Source of the DNA: Hyaloperonospora brassicae
Lineage: Eukaryota; Oomycota; Peronosporomycetes; Peronosporales; Peronosporaceae
Length of the DNA: 64,000 nucleotides
Direction: 5' to 3'
Assembly (NCBI GenBank): GCA_947650285.1
Contig: CANTFL010000654.1
Span: forward strand, 1 to 64,000
A program made the position numbers and the translations under genes. Shown one piece after another: positions 55,906 to 64,000 of this stretch; positions within the stretch are counted from its first letter, which is position 1, and the number at the start of each line of letters is the position of its first letter. The notes beneath the pieces are model-generated. The model saw only the letters and a list, made by a program, of their open reading frames with translations, had not been told where the DNA came from and ran no database searches.

Positions 55906-58900
55906 CCGTATTTCGAGGGGCGTCGTGACTCAACGGAAAGACACCTAGCTTTGTCGATGGTAAGCCATCGATACATCCTCGTCTGGCCAGATAAGCTGTT
56001 CTGACTAATTGGAGGCGACCAAATGGGTGGCAATTGTGCTTTCATTCTTAGTTGTCGTGGTGCAGATACCGTAATAGTCGTTGTATGTTATGCCGGAAAC
56101 CTTAGTCTTTCAGGTTACAAATTTTGCTGATCGTCACCTGAAGCAAGATAAATAATTACATTGGGTGATCTCTACGAGGACAAATAATGAATTTAGTTTC
56201 TCTTTAACCTTTACATCCTAAATGGGTTGACCAGTCCCCTCTTAAGGTCTGATCAGTCCGGTCGGTCCTTTGTTACCTTGTGTCTTATTCTCTGAAGATC
56301 AGCCTTACGGTGTAACTTCGGTCGTTGGCTCAATCTTGGCTTAATTTGAACATTTCTATCTTTTTGAAAATCGCTTCATTTTCCCGCATCTGCCCAAGAT
56401 ACCAGCACGCGCAATATTGTGGTAAAGTGAGGTTTTAAAATGTGTCATGGGGCCCCAAACTAATTACTGTTCTCGACTGTTTACTTTCAGAGGAGGCGCC
56501 CCGACGCCACGTATGGATGTTGACTCGCTGTGTTTACCCGTCGAATAGCGGGTCGCAACCCTCGGAAGATTTTATTTGAGAATGTGGAGGCCGACCTTAT
56601 AAATATCTGATGTGTTGATCGGGAGTGCTCACTTGATGGACTAGTAGGTGGTAAAACGATTAATTATTCGATAGTGGACCTACAACCAGATTCTTCAGGG
56701 AAATATTAGCTTCTAGACTTTTCACTGGATATATAAGGGAATTTAACCACCTAATCGTAATTTTAAGTCCCTAACTACTAGGTAGGGGAGGCCAGATCCG
56801 ATATTGGGTCTCTGACGGGGTGTTACTCGAGACGAAAGCGCAAACTAAACAATTGCTGGATTTTTGTTCGCAATTGGTCTTCCGTCGCGACTGTCTTGAG
56901 CAGAAAGCTAAGGTATATCCCTTCCTTGTAATAGGCGAACATCCATAAAACATTTCTTCAAGATCCACGAGTACGTGCCACGTCTATCGTACACTGATAT
57001 ATTGAAAGTAGTTTGATCCTCCAACTTCTTTACTCCATCCTTGAATTATGCTATAACTCTTTATTTTGACTAACCAGGTGATATTTGACCTTGTGGGACC
57101 GAGGTTTATCGATGATGGAACGGGACCACCAAGAAGGGATGGAGGTCTACACCGAGGGACCTGATCTTTCGATGAGGGACCGTAATAGACTATTTTCATT
57201 GATGTTTAACCTACCCTAGACTTGATAACCCTTTATTGGATCCCCAACTTTTTTTATGAAAGGGAACTTCTATTCGGTGATATCATTTCTCCTCGGCACC
57301 CTTTCCTTGGTGCGCGTTTTATCGATTCCTAATCCGATGGCCTCCACGTCCATTACTTTCGAAGATCATTCCACCACAACAGGCTTATGCTTCCTAACCT
57401 AAAGACTTGAATATGATTACGATTACGAGATTCTTTGTGGAGGCGATCGCGTAGAGAAGACCCTCTATTTTCCTTCTAAAAGAATCTCGAACCTACGATT
57501 TGTAGAGGCCACGGACCACAGCCAGGGGACCCACGGACGCATACAGTAGCCACTGTGGTTTGACCCAGACCAAAAGGTAGTTTAGCATGGATAGTAGGGG
57601 GACAAAAATTAGTCAAAGTCAAAAGAAAACCAAGATGTCCAAGGTTTTATATCCTATAATCGGATCAAGTGACTGACGGCATAATGACGGACGCCTATAC
57701 AAGCCTGACCGTAGGCATGACTTATTCAAGAAACACATGTCCTTATCCATGGCGAGGTGAATTGCTCTATTTATAATTGAGATAGGATATAGGAGAAGCC
57801 ACACTAGCAACGCCGGTAGCCGCTATCTTACTGGAGGGAACGGAATAACGCGTCTAAAGGGGTGGCGAATTTTTGTATCTCCCAGGGTCGAGGATTTTTT
57901 TAACATAACAACGTGAAATTTAAACAAACAGGGGTCTCGCAGTCAATATTGGCGTCTTCTTTCTAGTGAAAATCTAATCCTTTAAGATCCGCGCCGAGCG
58001 AATATACTCTTTAAGCTGCAGCGGTAACGGTGGAGCCAGCACCAATTATTGTATCAGTCGATTTTAATTGCGTGCGAACACCAGTCCTGGATCTATTGAG
58101 CAGAGTAATCTGAAAGAAGGGAGAGCGAAGAACTAAATGTCCTACTATCGAGTATTTTTGAAGAGGATGCGAGCACTTTATGCTACAGTGTGTTGATCAA
58201 AGTGGATGTCACTAATCCAGTTGTCTTCGTAACTACTAGGGACCAGAATCGATCATTCTAGTTGACGGATTTTACGCGTCGCAGTCCCAAATGCCCGGTG
58301 GACGATAAATTTTGGTAAGAACCAACAGTGGTGTCTGATCATCAGCGCGGGCAATTTCCGTTTCGATACATCTTGGTGCGTCGCAATACTGAGCATATAC
58401 GTCGGGGTTATTAAAAACCTTTGGTAAATGCTCAAAGAGTATTTTCAGAGCTACTAGATGCACTCAATACTGCGGGAGTAGGCAAGGACTTCCTAGCTTC
58501 TATTTGGGATATAATAGCCGATAAGTGAGTACGCTGTATCCGGCGAGTGCGTAAGAGCTCGCGGAATTGGAGCAGCACTGTATTTCGTCGGGTCTGTGCG
58601 TAGTGTAACGCTTACCTTTCACGCGCACGTACATATCAGATCATAGTTAAAGAAATTCGAGAAGAGGCTTTAAATTACTTAAGCCAACGGCTGGGCCGTA
58701 CTATGGACCAACTAGGATGAACATATAAAAGAATGTCGAACTACGAAAGCCACCAAACGGTGAGTAAAATTTGCCAATTTAAAGGAGATCCTTTCGGGAG
58801 GTATTAGTCGGTCTCAGATGATTTTGCGTCGGATTGGCGTCACGTTTTAGGCGTAGTCCATGGCAGAACGCTGATTGATCATCGGTGTTGCATCTTTATT

Positions 58901-59191
58901 GTCTTTGTCCATATTTTAACGCCCAGGACACGTCTCAGTTTTAAAAACTGAGAACCTGTTATGCGCAATTTTGCTTTATGAGTCAATTTAGATGTAGGCG
59001 ATTTAATAAGGCACAGAGCGGCAGGTAGAGATGTCCGAACACCTTTTTGTGAAAATATTCAGGTTCTTATGTATTTGCAATGACAGACATTAAAATTATC
59101 TGCTTCGAGTAGAAAAGCCGCCTAAAGTTTTGCAAATAGATAATCATACCGCTTCGTAAGAAAGAAGAATCTGACAACTGGATATTTTACC
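55906..59191. other. No gene recognised
   Basis: A/T-rich sequence with small frames on both strands (for example minus 56984-57199 and 57619-57810) and no domain. A repeated GGGACC motif occurs near 57092-57181 (GTGGGACCG, CGGGACCAC, GAGGGACC x2). Confidence 0.3.
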
Positions 59192-59657
59192 TGTAACGGG
59201 GCACGCTCTTACCAAATAATCGGTAAGACGTTGTGTGTACAGAACACAAGTTTGCGTACTTCCGACGTCACGTACACGTGGCGTGAGGAAGCGCAAGGAA
59301 GTAAACAGAACACGGAAGCTCTGTTGAAGGAAAAGTAGAAATGCATATAATATGGATATATTTCGTTGTAAACCGTCTTTGTCATGCTCTAACTATTTAA
59401 ACTACAAAATCCGATGTGCGTTTCTTGCACACCAGCCATTGCGCGCGTCTAGCAGCGATAAGTGGTTAATTTTGTTGATCTATCGTGTACATCAAACATA
59501 GAAGTGGAGCACCCAAGAATATTACCCTCGTGGGTAATATTACGCCAACATCACCTCGTCTCGAGTAATGTAAATTGTATATATTTAAAGCGGATAATAA
59601 TATTAAAAAATTAAAACACGCGTATCAATTTACATGTAACAGGCTCACCCCGTTACA
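59192..59657 (-). mobile_element. Solo LTR, family A, copy 3 (inverted)
   Basis: 466 bp from TGTAACGGGGCACG to CACCCCGTTACA on plus, with duplication ttacc (59187-59191, 59658-59662). The family core lies at 59438-59457 in reverse orientation. On the LTR's own strand it begins TGTAACGGGGTGAGCCTGTTACA, a near-palindrome. Confidence 0.9.
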
Positions 59658-59662
59658 TTACC

Positions 59663-60855
59663 AATCTATCTTATTTTTTGAAACAGGTCACAAAATTGTC
59701 TTGAAAGCTCCGGCTATACGAGTGCAATAATTTTAAAGGACACTAATGGCTCAAAATAGGCTTTGTTCATGGACGTCATCTGAGCGAAACAATTATAATG
59801 TCGATGGCGGTCCTATATACGGCATAAGCTGAGCTAGCAGTTGCGGATATGCAGAGTAGACCTATCTGTTTAATCGATTCTCGAAAAATGTATGATACGG
59901 TTGACAGATATTATTATATCACTAGCGCTTCAACAATTTGGTTTCTCAGAGACGTTTGCTACCATTACACGCAACATACATAATGGTCCTATAGATCAAT
60001 ATCATCGTCAATGGCGAGATATCGAGGCCACGCAAGTCCCTCTTAGACATTAGGCAAGGTTTCCCGATGGATCTGTTGCTTTTTGCTATATAGGTGAAAG
60101 TGCTGTCGTAGGCGATGAATGAAAATTTACAGGAGGTGAGCCTTAGCGTACGTCTAGTGTAGAGGCACGTCAAAGAATCCGGCACACGTCAACGACCATA
60201 CGATTTCATGTATGATGCGCGCCAGTTGTTGCACGTGTTGAGCATAGTTTATTGATGAGGCCAATTGCCTAACTTAGGGATTGAACCAAGTCTAAGCAAA
60301 ATTGATATTTTAATTTATCTGCTCACAACGATACCTTCTTATGTATGCAAATGCTAGTGCACGGCGACACGACGAATTATTTGAGTACGCAGTTGGAACG
60401 GCGAGTCTTACGGATGTAAACTGTTCAGCGCGCATTCGTATGTTATAGCAGCGGTTAACAATGACAAGTCACCTGGTGAGCACTTTGGAGTACCGCGTCT
60501 TCATTCAAATGTCGAAATGCTATGGCAGTATTGTTTATAGCGGCGGTATTCAACCTTCCGTCATGGGCGCGGGATAGCAGCTATAATACATTTAAAAGCA
60601 TATTTGTAGGATCAATATGCCAGATCCGACGTTTCTCGCCACCGTATAGACCCGTCGCTATTGCACACGCCCACGCTGGATAGTATAGTTAGGCCGAGAT
60701 CTGTATCGCAAGTGTGTAAGACCCAACACCTAGAGCAAGCCATTTTGCAGTACACCCAGCGTATGGGCGTCGGTGGCTCAAACTACGCGGCCGGCAACAT
60801 TTGAGAGCATCTCGACTGTTTAGTTCGGGTGCAGCAGTCTCACAATTGTCGCCAA
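59663..60855. other. No gene recognised between two family A LTRs
   Basis: About 1.2 kb of A/T-rich DNA with scattered frames (minus 59946-60185). No retrotransposon domain found, and the flanking LTRs are in opposite orientation, so this is probably old intergenic DNA. Confidence 0.35.
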
Positions 60856-61278
60856 CGTAACGGGGAGAGCCCGTTACATAAAAATTGGTACGAATGTACC
60901 CATTTTGGGTATTATTTATTTTGATAATATTTAATTAGCGTTACTGGAGATAAGCGATGTTGTCGGAATCTTACGTATAAGGGTAATATCCGTGGAGGGG
61001 TCCACTTCTTGGTTGATGTACACAATACATTAGCCAATCTAACCACCAATCGCTGCTAGACGCGCGCAATGGGTGGTGAGCAAGAAACCCACATAGAAGA
61101 CAGTACTTGAATATAGTTAGATTATGACGATGAATAATTTAGTAAGATATAGAACTATATTAAATAACAGTTCTACTTTTCCCTCAAGACAGAGTTTTTG
61201 AGTTCTGTATTGTCTTGGGCGCGCTTCCTCACGCCACGTGTACGTGACGTCGGGCGTACGCACCCTTGTATTGTTATA
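60856..61278 (+). mobile_element. LTR of family A, copy 4 (degenerate ends)
   Basis: Starts CGTAACGGGGAGAGCCCGTTACA (first T changed to C) and ends near TTGTTATA. It has the family core at 61051-61070. No clear target duplication, consistent with greater age or a partial copy. Confidence 0.75.
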
Positions 61279-64000
61279 GGTTCAATGCCTTACTCAGTTA
61301 TCTCAGCAAAAACGTGCCCTGTTACAGCCGAAAGTTAAATAAGTCTTTTTTGAAGCAGCCAAGGCCTTTGCTAGCCCCGTCTATCCATGGTCAGGACGAC
61401 CGGCAGCATAAATACTCTACAAAGCTCACTATCCATTCCTTTACCGCCCTCAGTGGACCACACCACATAAATGGACGTGAAAATAGCGAAATTGCTTGCA
61501 AAATAATATCTTATAATGACACACAAAGAGATAGACTTCTGGTCGACGTATTCAGGGGCTGACAACCCGTGATTTATTGACCTGTGGGAGAGCATGTATA
61601 AGCCACGTAATTTTGACAAACTGCGGCCCTGTGCACTGGTGTACTTCAAGCTCCAGCGCATTTGGGTATCAATTAGCTCATGTTTTCTTTCCACAGTCGG
61701 TGATGCAGCACCAGAAGGTCTACCCATGTCGCCAGGGGACTGTCAATCTTGTCATGTTCACCATGATATTGCCATATTCACGCAGCTTCACGTTCACTGG
61801 CATATTCGACCTCGGAAACATCCACCTTTGGCGCATGTATACGCCTGGGTGGACACATCGAATGTCAGCAGCAAAGAAATATTATTAGACCCAAGTTGCG
61901 GGATGTCGAACATCATCGTATTGGAGAGAGAAAATATTGTCATACATTGGATGTAGCTGTGAATACCATACCAGATCAGCCGATGGCGTTCGACTGTTAA
62001 CTGCTTTAAGAAAGACAGTGCAAACATGACACAATATTTACGGCACATCCACGACTCCAAGGCATTATATAGAAAATGTTTGACATCATCTCAAAACGAC
62101 ATGCTCGTCTGACATTAAAGAAACAACCGTTCCGGCAGTTTAAAATTGATTGAGACACGCCAACTCCGCTAAAAGGTTACCTACAAGCTTCATCGCGAAG
62201 TAGCGGCTGGCAATCCGCCAACCTACAACAGACATCGGCCACATTGTGGACGCACAGCCACGAGCTCATAGACTAGGTTTTGTTTAGTTATTGCGTCGCG
62301 ACAAAACAATTAAATCTCCATCATACTAGTAGTGCACTTGATCTACCTTGTTATAAGTGGTAGTGCTAATACCAAGTGACGATAACAGTGGAAATTGCCT
62401 TTTTAATCCTGTCCGTGTACCTCAACGGCAGACAAATCATGTTTGTGATCGAAACGGTCAACGGTAGAAGATAACCGTTGCACGGATTATAACGCATAGC
62501 GCCATATGAAGGGGCGCGGTAAACATCTCGAGCTGAAAGACTAACTAAGTCCAGCTCTATCTTCAACTGCACAAGTACATAACATCATTTGTGTAATGGT
62601 CGTACTTTGTGTTCGTCTTGACAGATAGTCAAACGACAGCGGTACATAGCACCGCGTCTTGAGATAAACACAAACGTAATATATATTTTAAGGCGACAGT
62701 CTTCCCACCATGGCTAAACATTACGCCTGAGCGTTTGTAAATATACATGGAATTTCGATCCAAAGAACAGCAATGACGTAAGACACGTTCGAATTAAGGT
62801 GCTTTACTAAAGTAAGACAGGTTTGATACAAGGTGCTGCACTGAAGTAACAATAGAATACGTTTTACTATTGTAGGAAGTGTTTTTACAAACAATAAGCG
62901 TTATTAGCGATGCACAAAGGTCTGATCAAAATGACATAAGAGACTGAGATTACTTTGATTAATAATAGTGTCTCTTGTCTATTTTTCACGAAACAAAGCG
63001 ATTGCGATACGTATTAATACTTGGGGTGGCGAAGAGGTCAAACTAAATATTTTTGGTGAAATGGCTTGATCGCGTTTACGTTGTAAAAGACCAACGTAGA
63101 TTTAATGCTAGTGTTAAGAAATAGTTTTTGGCTGGACACCTGTGGTTTTAGTCTCAGCCATTAAATATGTCATATCGGCAGCTCTACCGGATAATATTGA
63201 TGGTATTTATCGTGCACTATATAAATATATATATATATTATTAACACCTTAAAGTCGAACGAAATATAACTATCAATTGTTTAAAAAGTAAAAATAGCTC
63301 TTTTTCAGAATTCTTTAGGTTTAAAATACATCGTCGGTTTTGCTTGAGAAAAATATATTCACATCATAGTCTACGCATTTGTGGCTAATACGATATTAAA
63401 CTCTTAACGACAGGTCAGTGATATGAGCGCTGCCACTGCCCAATTAGAGGCTATAGATTAGCCAATGCAAAAAGAAAATATAGACAAATAATTAGTCCAT
63501 TAGCCGCGTCATTCACTGCTTTCGGTGTGGTAGACGAAGTGCTAATTGCGATCGCTTCACGGTGACAATTTAGACAGAAAAAATATATGCCACCACCCAC
63601 GTCCGTAGTGGACAAATACTTCTGGCATGCAGTTTATAATACAACTTCAATGTATCAATGAAGAACAGATTATATCGTGCAAATATATGGAACATTCCGG
63701 AATAGACGGACAACTTAGCTGCAGCCGTATATGCGGCAGGTTTAACAGTGAACAAAGAAAATCAATGAGTGCTATCATGTATCTCTGCTTGCTTGTCGAT
63801 AGGATATTCGAGTGCCTCATTATGGTCAGCTTTCACAGCTCGGCAATAGTGTCGGACACCATGAATGCTGCACACTGGTATCTTTTTCTTTTCTATCAAG
63901 GCGCTCGTTTTCAATTACGATTTATGCGTAAAAGGAAAGTTTCAATCAAAGCTAAAATTATGCGAGTCTATATATTTGGCAAATATGGGTGTAGAGGACC
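61279..64000. other. A/T-rich region, no gene recognised
   Basis: Overlapping frames at 61371-62060 on both strands have no domain; a plus frame at about 61670-61890 reads NLVMFTMILPYSRSFTFTG, hydrophobic, but short and unsupported. A second copy of a dispersed repeat lies at 62511-62654. A short (AT)n run lies at about 63221-63240. Confidence 0.35.
62511..62654 (+). repeat. Dispersed repeat, copy B
   Basis: Partner of 45682-45824. Shared words include TCCA-CTCTATCT-CAACT, GTGTTCGTCTTGACAGAT and GCGGTACATAGCACCG in the same order and spacing. Confidence 0.7.

Noticed and set aside
61371..62060. Overlapping frames of 88-120 codons
   Set aside because: Several frames on both strands overlap with no family motif or conserved composition.

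Overview
The window looks like nuclear DNA of an oomycete (Peronosporales type), given from its retrotransposon protein families, compact intron-poor genes and LTR ends of the TGTAACGGGG/CCCCGTTACA type. I see no bacterial gene organisation, rRNA, CRISPR array or confident tRNA gene. The assignment to oomycetes rests on my recognition of protein families and was not checked by a search.

Only three host genes are well supported, all in the first 18 kb: a histidine ammonia-lyase on the minus strand (929-2748, reading frame broken twice), a SWI3/SMARCC-type chromatin-remodelling subunit on the minus strand (4295-6289, intact), and a secreted glucose-6-phosphate 1-epimerase-like protein on the plus strand (16838-17818, intact). 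A short secreted-protein candidate lies at 44280-44480 (minus), and a decayed sodium:dicarboxylate symporter pseudogene at about 40981-41980 (minus).

The rest is mobile DNA. A nearly complete Ty3/gypsy element (7627-15318, pol on minus, 534-bp LTRs, 5-bp duplication tacca) separates the SWI3 gene from the epimerase gene. It has interrupted an older reading frame. It also carries an antisense reading frame of about 406 codons between pol and its 3' LTR, and its LTRs contain a chain of about fourteen short hairpins with mostly 3-base loops. A nearly complete Ty1/copia element (18878-24120, minus, duplication gatgt) interrupts another reading frame and has a primer-binding site that matches the anticodon arm of initiator tRNA-Met rather than a tRNA 3' end.

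From about 25 kb to the end the DNA is richer in A+T and is a graveyard of older elements: two MULE transposase remnants (about 25.7-26.7 kb and 47.7-49.5 kb), a second copia remnant (26.9-30.6 kb), two decayed gypsy elements (31.7-39.6 kb and 52.5-55.9 kb), and four LTRs of one family, three of them solo copies with perfect 5-bp target duplications and one degenerate. Several tandem repeats and a perfect 26-bp inverted repeat lie among them. Much of 42-44, 45.4-47, 50-52.5, 56-59 and 61.3-64 kb shows nothing I can name.

The surviving genes do not form a pathway: one is amino-acid catabolism, one chromatin remodelling, one sugar-phosphate chemistry in the secretory route. The window is best read as a small gene island being broken up by successive transposon insertions.
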